This document shows positions 1 through 6,078 of a DNA stretch of 10,728 nucleotides, piece by piece. The stretch is from an uncultured Chitinophagaceae bacterium. GTDB lineage: Bacteria > Bacteroidota > Bacteroidia > Chitinophagales > Chitinophagaceae. Under the pieces are notes generated by a model that was given only the letters and a program-made list of their open reading frames with translations, did no database searches and was not told where the DNA came from. The stretch covers positions 1-10,728 of the forward strand of contig CAKSVK010000125.1 in the NCBI GenBank assembly GCA_934502905.1. The letters run 5' to 3'. The position numbers and the translations under genes were made by a program. The stretch's first letter is position 1; the number at the start of each line of letters is the position of its first letter.

Positions 1-806
1 TGCAACTTACTTCTACCCGGCAGGTAGTTTTACAAGAAACCCGGCTGCCGGCGCCCGTTTCGATAGCCCTGTTTGGCGGCATCAATTACAACTGCCAGCC
101 CGGTGAAACGCCTTCGGTTATCTATTCGAAAGCGTACCGTGGAAATCGCAGTGCCGACACAGATTCCTTTCCCTTTTTACCCAATACCTTAAAAGAGATC
201 AATACTATAAAAAAGGATGCTGAAGTTTTACAAAAGCAATCCGTTGTTTTCACCGGCGATCATGCTACGGAAGCGGCATTCAGGAACATGGGCGGCAATA
301 ATTCACCGGAGGTCATACACTTTGCCACCCATGGCTTTACATTACCTGACACTTCCACCCGGGCAGATAATGCCGGCGTGCCGTTTAAGGCTTCAGATAA
401 TCCCCTGTTACGTTGCGGGCTGGTAATGGCCGGTGGCAATAAAGGCTGGAAAGGCAAAGCCGGATTAAGTGAAGATGACGGCATACTGACCGGATTGGAA
501 ATAAGCTCGGTGCAATTGCCCCATACAGAACTGGCTGTTTTATCAGCCTGTGAAACGGGTTTGGGGAAGATAGAAGGTAATGAAGGGGTCTTCGGCCTGC
601 AAAGGGCATTTAAGCTGGCAGGAGTAAACTATGTAATGGCCAGTCTCTGGCAGGTGTCGGACAAAGAAACAGCCGAATTTATGGAAACTTTTTATATCCA
701 TTGGTTGGGTGGAAAAACCATCCGTGAAGCATTTTTTACTACGCAAAAAACCATGCGTAAAAAATATACACCCTACTATTGGGCTGGTTTTACACTGGTA
801 CAATAA
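1..806 (+). CDS. CHAT-domain caspase-like protease, C-terminal part (5' end outside window)
   Basis: The reading frame is open from the left edge (first whole codon at base 3) to TAA at 804-806, giving 267 visible residues. It is a CHAT domain, a caspase/separase-like cysteine peptidase fold. The visible fragment has the early strand SIALFGGINYN that CHAT proteins carry before the core, then HFATHGF with the candidate catalytic His at about residue 110 (bases 330-332), then VLSACETGLG with the candidate catalytic Cys at about residue 183 (bases 549-551), then the ASLWQVSD strand, and a terminal YYWAGFTLVQ, the usual CHAT ending. Both catalytic residues are present, so the domain is probably active. 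In Bacteroidota such domains usually sit at the C-terminus of TPR-repeat proteins; here the N-terminal part lies outside the window and its partner domains are unknown. An internal ATG at 288 is not the start, because conserved CHAT sequence lies upstream of it. Known CHAT proteases act in proteolytic signalling and some in defence; the role here is not known. Confidence 0.9.
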   Translation, partial: QLTSTRQVVLQETRLPAPVSIALFGGINYNCQPGETPSVIYSKAYRGNRSADTDSFPFLPNTLKEINTIKKDAEVLQKQSVVFTGDHATEAAFRNMGGNNSPEVIHFATHGFTLPDTSTRADNAGVPFKASDNPLLRCGLVMAGGNKGWKGKAGLSEDDGILTGLEISSVQLPHTELAVLSACETGLGKIEGNEGVFGLQRAFKLAGVNYVMASLWQVSDKETAEFMETFYIHWLGGKTIREAFFTTQKTMRKKYTPYYWAGFTLVQ

Positions 807-957
807 TATTCCGGCAAAACTCCATATGCAACGGATCTTTATTCCAGGCCTGCCGGTCGAAGCCGTTCGGACTGGCCGCTGTTATAGCTGTTTAGGCCAA
901 TGAAACGGGACACTTACAGATTTGTGAGCAGCATCACGGGGCTTCCCCCCCGGTAAA
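807..957. other. Non-coding spacer after the CHAT gene
   Basis: There is no credible gene here. CCGGCA at 811-816 can pair with TGCCGG at 851-856 across a 34-base loop, but no T-tract follows, so I do not call a terminator. Comparison with 1572-1687 suggests that this ~150 bp block is either an insertion into, or was deleted from, an ancestral CHAT-3'-end plus repeat unit, because the other copy joins directly across it at a shared ATAAT. Confidence 0.5.
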
Positions 958-1019
958 ATAATTTCCCCTGCAGGTGATGATAACTGTCAGGTAACGGCTA
1001 TTAAGCTATAGCATTACTA
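958..1019 (+). repeat. Intergenic repeat, copy 1 (about 60 bp)
   Basis: This segment aligns along its whole length with 1626-1687. Shared blocks in the same order are ATAATTT, GCAGG, TGATGATA, CAGGTAA, GGCTATTAAGC and TATAGC, separated by small indels. Its right end holds an inverted repeat, GCTAT (997-1001) and ATAGC (1008-1012), around TAAGCT. It lies 66 bp before the start of the lipoprotein gene at 1086. It could be a leader or regulatory element, or a duplicated scrap of gene-flanking DNA. The repeat is visible directly; its function is not. Confidence 0.7.
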
Positions 1020-1085
1020 TTGCAACGTGTCACATGCTGGCATACAGCCTGAGAAAGGTATATTCATCACTTAAGATCAAACAAT

Positions 1086-1553
1086 ATGAGAAAAACAGCC
1101 TTCTGCCTGGTTTTATTTATAACGGTTGCTACTGCGTGCAAAAAAGATAATGATGATCCCGGGCCAGCAAATGCCGGGCGGAAAGGGTTACTGGCCGGAA
1201 AGTGGAAATTGACGAAGATGACATTTTCCCCGGCTTATGACTTTAGAGAAGAGGGTATTGCAGAAACCGACTCCTATGGTAAACTACCCTGCGAAAAAGA
1301 TGATTTCTTCACATTCCTGTCCGATGGCACATGGAAAGCTGATATAGGATTGTTATGTGATTACCAGGACCTGGATGATGATGTTGTGGGAAAGTGGGCG
1401 ATATCCGATGACGGCAATACGTTTACGGATGATGAAAGGGTTGCGGGTAGCGATGGGGAATATGAAAATGCAATACTGCAACTGGACGAACATACTTTTA
1501 AGTATCAGAATAGTAAGGGGGCGGTGACCATTACAATGACCCTTACACGTTAA
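1086..1553 (+). CDS. Small lipocalin-like lipoprotein
   Basis: The gene encodes 155 residues. The N-terminus is a classic lipoprotein signal: basic MRK, a hydrophobic stretch to residue 17, and lipobox TVATAC with the lipidated Cys at 18, followed by a charged linker (KKDNDDP). The mature part starts with LLAGKWKLTKM and continues with DDFFTFLSDGTWKAD, VGKWAISDDGNTFT, ILQLDEHTFKYQ and a final VTITMTL strand. This pattern of 'GkWkl', 'F..DGtw', 'W.i' and 'l..l....f' is that of the Bacteroidota lipocalin-like lipoproteins (Lipocalin_4/5-type Pfam families), predicted small beta-barrels on the outer or inner membrane. The ligand is unknown. The start is fixed by the signal peptide. The gene is not tightly coupled to its neighbours (279 bp upstream, 141 bp downstream), so it probably has its own promoter, and repeat copy 1 lies in its upstream region. 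No terminator is obvious. Confidence 0.85.
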   Translation: MRKTAFCLVLFITVATACKKDNDDPGPANAGRKGLLAGKWKLTKMTFSPAYDFREEGIAETDSYGKLPCEKDDFFTFLSDGTWKADIGLLCDYQDLDDDVVGKWAISDDGNTFTDDERVAGSDGEYENAILQLDEHTFKYQNSKGAVTITMTLTR

Positions 1554-1571
1554 TAAGCACAATGTTAACGC

Positions 1572-1630
1572 CCATGCGCAAAAAACATGGTTCCTGCAAT
1601 AGCCGGAGTTTTACATATTGGTACAATAAT
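1572..1630 (+). pseudogene. Decayed copy of the CHAT gene 3' end
   Basis: Bases 1572-1630 align with 751-807, the last codons of the CHAT gene. Shared blocks in order are CCATGCG, AAAAAA, AT, CCT, GC, GG, TTTTACA and TGGTACAATAAT (the last 12 bases identical). By hand I count about 44 of 55 aligned positions identical with three 2-base gaps. In the matching frame the copy begins like the CHAT tail (MRKK) and then loses the WAGFTL ending through the gaps, so it is not translated as CHAT. It runs straight into repeat copy 2. This is most simply read as the relic of a second CHAT gene or of a duplicated 3' module. Confidence 0.5.
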
Positions 1631-1687
1631 TTTCTCCCGCAGGATGATGATAGCAGGTAAGCAATGGCTATTAAGCTTATAGCCATA
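1626..1687 (+). repeat. Intergenic repeat, copy 2, with perfect 8-bp hairpin
   Basis: This is the second copy of the ~60 bp repeat (see 958-1019). It contains a perfect inverted repeat, ATGGCTAT (1664-1671) and ATAGCCAT (1679-1686), around a 7-base loop TAAGCTT. The stem is longer here than in copy 1 and ends 8 bases before the ATG at 1695, so it could hide the start region of the regulator mRNA or be an operator for a dimeric protein. TAATTTTC at 1628-1635 is one base off the Bacteroidota -7 consensus TAnnTTTG, so a promoter inside the repeat is possible but not shown. Confidence 0.65.
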
Positions 1688-1694
1688 TTCCATA

Positions 1695-2516
1695 ATGTTT
1701 CAGGTTTCAAAATATATATTGCCCGCTATCGCCATAACCCATGAAGAGCTATTAACCACGTACCTGCCCGGAGATCACTACAAACCCTCCGTACCTGATT
1801 TTGAGCAGCAGACCACATTGCGGCATCTGGATGAAGAAATACACCGTGAAAATATCTATTTCTCCATAAGTCTGGTGGAAAACAGAATTGTGCATTGTAA
1901 TGGTGTTGCCCGGTGGCTGGGATATGCTGATTCGGATTTCTCACTCAGGGATTACCTGGAGATAATCCACCCGGCACATGCCGCTGTAGAAGGTTATTAC
2001 AGCCTGGCTTTACTGGAGCTATTTATGCATAATGAAATCAGCCTTCGGTTTATGCAGCCTGTTTGTGCTACTATTATCGCATTAAAACATAAAAACGGGA
2101 AATACATCTGTTGCAAACGTGAATGTGCGCCATTCCAGTTAACCAAAGAGAACAGGATGACAGAATACCTTTGTTACTTTAATGTGATAAAAGAATTCAG
2201 TAATGAAATTTATCACACCCGTCTATACCCGGGAAGCGAGCACAGCATTTATACGGCAGAAAAGTTGCTTGCGCTTGTGCGAAAAAAATTTACAGACCAT
2301 ACTGATTTTTCGATGCAGGAATCAAGAATATTGAAAAGATATGCGCAGCAAAAAAACTGTACCAGCGAAATGATCGGAAAAGCGTTTAAAATTGAAAAGA
2401 CAACAGTGAATACTTATAACAAACGGATATTAAAAAAGGCTGAAGCTTTTTCACAGCAAAGATTCGGGACGGCAAAAGAAGCATCGTTGTACTTTAAAAA
2501 AGCGGGACTGATATAA
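1695..2516 (+). CDS. PAS-domain, LuxR-type helix-turn-helix regulator
   Basis: The gene encodes 273 residues without signal peptide or membrane segment, so it is cytoplasmic. Residues ~55-168 look like a PAS sensor domain: YFSISLVENRIVHCNGVARWLGYADSD-type opening, a 'dyleiiHPaH' segment at ~87-95, and a KHKNGKYICCKRE strand near 131-143. Residues ~205-250 are a LuxR/GerE-type HTH: FSMQESRILKRYAQ, then TSEMIGKAFKI, then recognition-helix sequence KTTVNTYNKRILKKAE. The arrangement matches single-component PAS-LuxR regulators common in Bacteroidota; the signal and targets are not visible. The start at 1695 lies 8 bases after a perfect hairpin in repeat copy 2, which hints at translational or autogenous control. 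The tail QQRFGTAKEASLYFKKAGLI is typical of this subgroup. The neighbouring lipoprotein (1086) and secreted protein (2736) are possible targets by proximity only. Confidence 0.8.
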   Translation: MFQVSKYILPAIAITHEELLTTYLPGDHYKPSVPDFEQQTTLRHLDEEIHRENIYFSISLVENRIVHCNGVARWLGYADSDFSLRDYLEIIHPAHAAVEGYYSLALLELFMHNEISLRFMQPVCATIIALKHKNGKYICCKRECAPFQLTKENRMTEYLCYFNVIKEFSNEIYHTRLYPGSEHSIYTAEKLLALVRKKFTDHTDFSMQESRILKRYAQQKNCTSEMIGKAFKIEKTTVNTYNKRILKKAEAFSQQRFGTAKEASLYFKKAGLI

Positions 2517-2533
2517 AAAAAGAATGATGAATA

Positions 2534-2580
2534 TACCTACCATAGGTACAATCTCCAAGGTAAACGAATGTTACATTCGT
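2534..2580. repeat. Two adjacent short perfect inverted repeats
   Basis: TACCTA (2534-2539) pairs with TAGGTA (2543-2548) around CCA, and ACGAATG (2564-2570) pairs with CATTCGT (2574-2580) around TTA. Both have 3-base centres and lie just after the stop of the PAS-LuxR gene. No T-run follows either, so they are not good intrinsic terminators. They could be operator sites or weak RNA hairpins. The rest of the spacer up to 2735 shows nothing I recognise. Confidence 0.45.
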
Positions 2581-2735
2581 CATCAGGTTTATCCGGTGAA
2601 AATCCCGCAGTGCCCCTTGCTTGCGCACAAAGCTTAGCATGAGAAACTGCAGAGAGTAAAGGTTAAAGTAACGCCGGGGAATTGAGCATGATCTGATGCA
2701 CGGTCACTATCCATAAAGTAGTAAACTTTCACAAC

Positions 2736-3233
2736 ATGAAACATATATCCATCACTGCGTTTGTGCTGCTTTTCTGTGTTGTATCAGCCACCTCGCAGAA
2801 TAAGGTAGACAACACCATTAATAAGGCAAACAATGTTCTGAGCCAGGCAGACAGGGCGGAAGCTCTTCTTAATCGTGCGAAAGGTTTGTTACCCAAGAAA
2901 AAAGACAAGAAAGAAGATGAAAAAGAAGTTTCAAAAGCTACCACTGAAGTTAAGAAAACTACTGATTTAACAGCCACTGCCTTCAACACAACGATTAAGG
3001 TCGTTGGAATAACCTTTATGAAATTAAAGGCATTACAGAAAAATGCTCTTGATTGTGAATGTGTGACAGATTCTGATATGGCATTTAATGCGGAGACCTC
3101 CTCGCTAAAAATTGCACATAGCGGTAAAACAGAAGATTTATTAAAGCTGCTTCTGGATAAATCAAAGGATATTTTTACGGAAAACCAGATCCAAAGTTTT
3201 GAAGAAGGAAAGATAGAGATAAAGCTTAATTAG
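2736..3233 (+). CDS. Secreted protein of unknown function, Lys-rich linker
   Basis: The gene encodes 165 residues. Residues 1-20 form a Sec signal peptide (MKH, hydrophobic core ITAFVLLFCVVS, likely cleavage ATS|Q at 20/21), so the mature protein is periplasmic or exported. Residues ~22-50 are helix-forming with Asn/Ala/Leu spacing suggestive of a coiled coil (DNTINKANNVLSQADRAEAL), followed by a strongly charged Lys/Glu linker (~49-75), a second helical stretch to ~104, a CxC pair (DCECVTD), and a helical C-terminus. I do not recognise the family. The start is set by the signal peptide. The gene stands alone, with a 219 bp spacer upstream and a terminator 38 bp downstream, so it is a single-gene transcription unit or the last gene of one. 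Its role is unknown; the composition fits a small envelope or stress-related protein, but this is inference. Confidence 0.75.
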   Translation: MKHISITAFVLLFCVVSATSQNKVDNTINKANNVLSQADRAEALLNRAKGLLPKKKDKKEDEKEVSKATTEVKKTTDLTATAFNTTIKVVGITFMKLKALQKNALDCECVTDSDMAFNAETSSLKIAHSGKTEDLLKLLLDKSKDIFTENQIQSFEEGKIEIKLN

Positions 3234-3268
3234 CAGTCGTCTTTATTCATATTATCTTCTTTATTATT

Positions 3269-3301
3269 GGGGGAGAGGGTATGACCTCTCCTCTTTCTTT
3301 T
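3269..3301 (+). terminator. Intrinsic terminator after the secreted-protein gene
   Basis: GGAGAGG (3272-3278) pairs perfectly with CCTCTCC (3285-3291) around the loop GTATGA. The stem can be extended by G-T, G-C and G-T pairs to 3269/3294 and is followed by TTTCTTTT. It fits termination of the plus-strand gene ending at 3233. The minus-strand gene ending at 3519 would not use it, because no T-run follows in that direction. Confidence 0.75.
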
Positions 3302-3518
3302 AAGCCTTGTCCTTTTGATACGTCTTGTGCCTGTGTTCCAGGCCTGATATAAAACCATTTCCGCTGTGCGTGACGAAGACGCCACATACCCCTGTGTTGT
3401 TGCCTCTGGCGACATATTTACTAAAAATTCCGGCTGTTGGAAGTTGGAGGTGTTAGATAACCCATGTTCTCCAAAGATGAATCGCGACCAGGTTATTCCC
3501 CTGAAACCTGCAACCACC
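3302..3518. other. Non-coding spacer between convergent genes
   Basis: No credible gene. Both strands have open frames here (minus 3230-3517, plus from 3366), but neither has a recognisable domain, a sensible start context or a signal peptide, and the minus frame would run through the terminator hairpin. The openness on both strands in a spacer is a little unusual and may reflect an interspersed repeat or gene relic. I see no terminator for the minus-strand rluD-type gene. Confidence 0.45.
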
Positions 3519-4586
3519 CTAGCTCACTTCCGTTCCCTTCGCGCCGGTGTATCGCCTCCATTTTTCTATTACCCCCTTTATATCTTCCGGCAGTTTACTT
3601 TCAAACAGCATTCTTTTGCCGGTGACGGGGTGTACGAATCCCAGGGTTTGCGCGTGTAAGGCATGACGCGGGCACAGCTCGAAGCAGTTATCTACAAATT
3701 GCTTGTATTTGGTGAAAACGGTTCCTTTCACAATGCGGTCGCCGCCATAGGTATCATCATTAAACAGCGGGTGTCCTATATGCTGCATGTGTACACGGAT
3801 CTGATGGGTACGACCTGTTTCCAGCCTGCATTCTACCAGTGTCACATAGCCAAACCGCTCGATTACATGGTAATGGGTAACAGCTTCTTTTCCGTAGTCG
3901 CCGTCGGGGTAGGCATCCATGATCTTGCGAAACCGCTGGTGGCGGCCCACATGGGCAATGATGGTGCCGTCATCTTCCGGCAGGTCGCCCCAAACCAGCG
4001 CTACATATTTTCTTTCAACAGTATGTTCCGCGAACTGCGATGCCAGCTTCAGGGATGCTTTTTCATTTTTAGCCAGAACCAGCAGTCCGCTGGTGTTCTT
4101 ATCAATGCGATGCACCAGTCCGAAACGGGGCAGGCTGTCTTCTGACAGTTCCGGGTTTTGCTGCTGCAGGTGCCAGGAAATACCATTCACTACCGTACCC
4201 GAATAGTTACCGCAGCCCGGGTGCACTACCATACCGGCCGGCTTATTGATCACAATTACATCATCATCTTCATATACAAAATCGAAATCCATGGGTTCCG
4301 GCACTATTTCTGTTGATTCCGGAGAGGTATCGGAATACATCACCACCGTATCGCCGGGTTTTATCTTGTAATTGGATCTTACCGGCTTATCGTTTACCAG
4401 CACAAAGCCCTTTTCGATACCCTGCTGCAGCTTATTGCGGGTGCCACCCTCTATTTTCGTGATCAGGAATTTATCAATGCGTACAGGTTCCTGCCCCTTG
4501 TCTACCACGAAGGACATCCGCTCATACCGCTCCTCGGCGCCGTCGCCGTTCTCCAGTTCGCCATCCCATTCGGCTGCTGTGCTCAT
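3519..4586 (-). CDS. rluD: 23S rRNA pseudouridine synthase, RluD type
   Basis: RluA/RluC/RluD-family enzyme that converts uridines of 23S rRNA (helix 69, U1911/1915/1917 in E. coli for RluD) to pseudouridine in the cytoplasm during large-subunit assembly. With the start chosen here it has 355 residues, slightly longer than the 326 of E. coli RluD because of an acidic N-terminal extension. Residues ~36-83 are an S4 RNA-binding domain (RIDKFLITKIEGGTRNKLQQ onward). The catalytic motif HRIDKNTSG has the Asp nucleophile at ~162. GRTHQIRVHM (~258-267) and PRHALHAQTLGFVHP (~306-320) are the conserved family motifs. The frame extends upstream to 4661, but I take the ATG at 4586: a Bacteroidota -7 element lies 13 bases before it and the extra 25 codons do not look like this family. 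Which uridines are modified cannot be told from sequence alone. Confidence 0.9.
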   Translation of the reverse strand: MSTAAEWDGELENGDGAEERYERMSFVVDKGQEPVRIDKFLITKIEGGTRNKLQQGIEKGFVLVNDKPVRSNYKIKPGDTVVMYSDTSPESTEIVPEPMDFDFVYEDDDVIVINKPAGMVVHPGCGNYSGTVVNGISWHLQQQNPELSEDSLPRFGLVHRIDKNTSGLLVLAKNEKASLKLASQFAEHTVERKYVALVWGDLPEDDGTIIAHVGRHQRFRKIMDAYPDGDYGKEAVTHYHVIERFGYVTLVECRLETGRTHQIRVHMQHIGHPLFNDDTYGGDRIVKGTVFTKYKQFVDNCFELCPRHALHAQTLGFVHPVTGKRMLFESKLPEDIKGVIEKWRRYTGAKGTEVS

Positions 4587-4599
4587 TTTTATTTTTCGG

Positions 4600-4633
4600 C
4601 AAAGGTACGCTGTTCCCAAGATCACATTAACAA
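4600..4633 (-). promoter_or_regulatory. Bacteroidota-type promoter of the rluD-type gene
   Basis: On the minus strand TACCTTTG (4607 to 4600) is an exact match to the Bacteroidota -7 consensus TAnnTTTG, and TTG (4633 to 4631) lies 23 bases upstream as a -33 element. The predicted leader is very short, as the ATG at 4586 follows 13 bases after the -7 element. This decides the start of the gene. Confidence 0.65.
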
Positions 4634-4641
4634 TCTGTGAT
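4621..4641. promoter_or_regulatory. Inverted repeat ATCACA-N9-TGTGAT, candidate operator
   Basis: ATCACA (4621-4626) and TGTGAT (4636-4641) form a perfect 6-bp inverted repeat around TTAACAATC. It sits between the divergent rluD-type gene and the tubulin/actin operon and covers the -33 element of the rluD promoter, so a bound dimer could affect one or both directions. The half-site orientation is opposite to a CRP/FNR site (TGTGA-N6-TCACA), so I do not name the regulator. Confidence 0.35.
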
Positions 4642-4668
4642 TTCTTTCCTTCAGCCTTCAAAAGTTCA

Positions 4669-4708
4669 TATATTTAGAAATTTCATTAATCGATATCTCT
4701 TATATTTA
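4669..4708 (+). promoter_or_regulatory. Candidate promoter elements for the tubulin/actin operon
   Basis: TATATTTA occurs twice, at 4669-4676 and 4701-4708. Each is one base from the -7 consensus TAnnTTTG. The second leaves a leader of about 25 bases to the ATG at 4739. No convincing -33 TTTG is present at the right distance, so either could be a weak or regulated promoter. No Shine-Dalgarno-like sequence precedes the start, as is usual in Bacteroidota. Confidence 0.3.
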
Positions 4709-4738
4709 CAATCCGGAACCCCTCACAATCAATCAGTC

Positions 4739-6067
4739 ATGGAAATAAAGACCAAGCCCGATCAGGATGCAGCCTTTGCATCTGTATTTATATTTAAATA
4801 TTCCATTTTCATATGGTTGGTTATAGCCGTTTTTTTTAGCGCATGTGGCAACAGCGATTCGCAGGCCCCCCAGGCTGATCTATGGAACTATTCAAAAGAA
4901 GAAATAACAGGAATTGCGGATAAAGGCGCTGAGAAGATAGAAGTAGATGTATATCTTGATGTAACGACATCCATGAAAGGATATGCTTCGGCAAACAATA
5001 CAAACTTCAGCCACCTGATCGATGATATTGAAGCGGTTTGTCAAAATACCTGGAAAGAAACCGATTTAAAATTTTTTAAGTATGGACGCTCTGTTGTACC
5101 TATCTCCAGGGCTGAATTTGTTACGGGCAAAAACTCACCTGTTATATACAGCGATCCGCAATTGAGCACACAAACCAATTTTGCCGGCGCATTGCAAACA
5201 ACAGATGCTTCACGGGTAAGCATATTGATCACCGATTTTTTTTACAACAACAGCGATGTGAACCTGGTGGTAAACGCTATAAAAGACAGCTGCATAAAAA
5301 AGAATCCTGAGGTGGAAATCGGCATTATAGGTTTAACCAGCTCTTTTAATGGTATAGTAGGCGATGTCAGTCCCGCTGTAAAAGTGAACGGCGACCGCCC
5401 GGTATATGTTTTAATATTTGCAGACAAAAAGAATATCTCCCGCCTCTTTGCTTCGTTAAAGGCAAAGCCTTATGTCAATAATGAACAATTGCTTTTGTTC
5501 ACTGATCACCCGGTTGAATCCTACGAAGTAATATTGGTTAAGAACAAAAAGAACAGAACCGTCAATAACAATCAGGGAAAGATTGGTCGTTTAAAGGAGC
5601 ATGGGACAGTATTTGGATTCAGTACGGAAAAAAAGGAACTGGAAGCAGAGCTGGACCTGACCCTGAAAACAACATTATCCGGCTTTACGCCGGCAATAGC
5701 TCCGGGAAACATAAAGGTTACTGCTTTCAAAAAAAATGTAAAAACCGGAGATTCCACTGTCGCCAGCAATGATATCCAGATAACAGAAATGGCGCAGAAC
5801 GGCAACGAAATAACCGGGATGATCAAGCTCACCAATAATGATCCTAAAGGAAACTATTCTTATGCGATATACCTTTCACTGGATAATACGGTTCCGCAAA
5901 AAATGCCGGCATGGGTAAACGAAGTGAACACGGATACCTATGCGCAGGGAGTGAACGAAAACAAGACCCTTAACCTTGAAAAAATGCTCGCCTCTGTTTC
6001 TACGGTTTTCAATACCACCCGGCAGCCGCAAATCGCTAAATTTTTTATACAACTCGAAAAAAAATAA
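4739..6067 (+). CDS. vWA-like domain lipoprotein, first gene of tubulin/actin operon
   Basis: The gene encodes 442 residues. The N-terminus has a charged extension (MEIKTKPDQD...), a hydrophobic segment (~19-34) and a lipobox-like FFSAC with Cys36, so it is probably a lipoprotein anchored outside the cytoplasm, or less likely a single-span membrane protein. Residues ~68-230 look like a von Willebrand A fold: strand VDVYLDVTTSM carries a MIDAS-type DxTxS (D74, T76, S78), and VSILITDFFYNN (D166) resembles the later MIDAS loop strand. Residues ~230-442 are beta-rich and Lys/Asn-rich without a recognised domain. vWA domains usually bind protein partners through a metal ion. I chose the ATG at 4739 rather than 4637: the earlier start would overlap the divergent promoter region and puts 34 unsuitable residues before the signal. 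Gap to the next gene is 11 bp. The vWA assignment rests on motifs, not on a search. Confidence 0.7.
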   Translation: MEIKTKPDQDAAFASVFIFKYSIFIWLVIAVFFSACGNSDSQAPQADLWNYSKEEITGIADKGAEKIEVDVYLDVTTSMKGYASANNTNFSHLIDDIEAVCQNTWKETDLKFFKYGRSVVPISRAEFVTGKNSPVIYSDPQLSTQTNFAGALQTTDASRVSILITDFFYNNSDVNLVVNAIKDSCIKKNPEVEIGIIGLTSSFNGIVGDVSPAVKVNGDRPVYVLIFADKKNISRLFASLKAKPYVNNEQLLLFTDHPVESYEVILVKNKKNRTVNNNQGKIGRLKEHGTVFGFSTEKKELEAELDLTLKTTLSGFTPAIAPGNIKVTAFKKNVKTGDSTVASNDIQITEMAQNGNEITGMIKLTNNDPKGNYSYAIYLSLDNTVPQKMPAWVNEVNTDTYAQGVNENKTLNLEKMLASVSTVFNTTRQPQIAKFFIQLEKK

Positions 6068-6078
6068 CCGTCATTTTT

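Noticed and set aside
2543..2570. Possible third copy of the 60 bp repeat (GGTACAAT, CTCC, AGGTAA in order).
   Set aside because: Only short blocks match and large gaps are needed; the match is too weak to separate from chance by eye.
3230..3517. 95-codon minus-strand open frame in the convergent spacer.
   Set aside because: It runs through the terminator hairpin, ends in low-complexity basic sequence and has no recognisable domain or promoter.
3663..4145. 160-codon open frame on the plus strand.
   Set aside because: It lies wholly antisense to the conserved rluD-type gene, with no domain or start context; a shadow frame.
4621..4641. CRP/FNR-type binding site.
   Set aside because: The half-sites are in the reverse orientation (ATCACA then TGTGAT) and the spacing is 9, not 6, so only a generic inverted repeat is supported.
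4587..4661. Upstream extension of the rluD-type frame to an ATG at 4661.
   Set aside because: The -7 promoter element at 4600-4607 lies inside this extension, so the mRNA would start after that ATG.
4637..4738. Upstream extension of the vWA lipoprotein frame to an ATG at 4637.
   Set aside because: It would place 34 extra residues before the signal segment and begin inside the candidate operator; the ATG at 4739 gives a more usual N-terminus.
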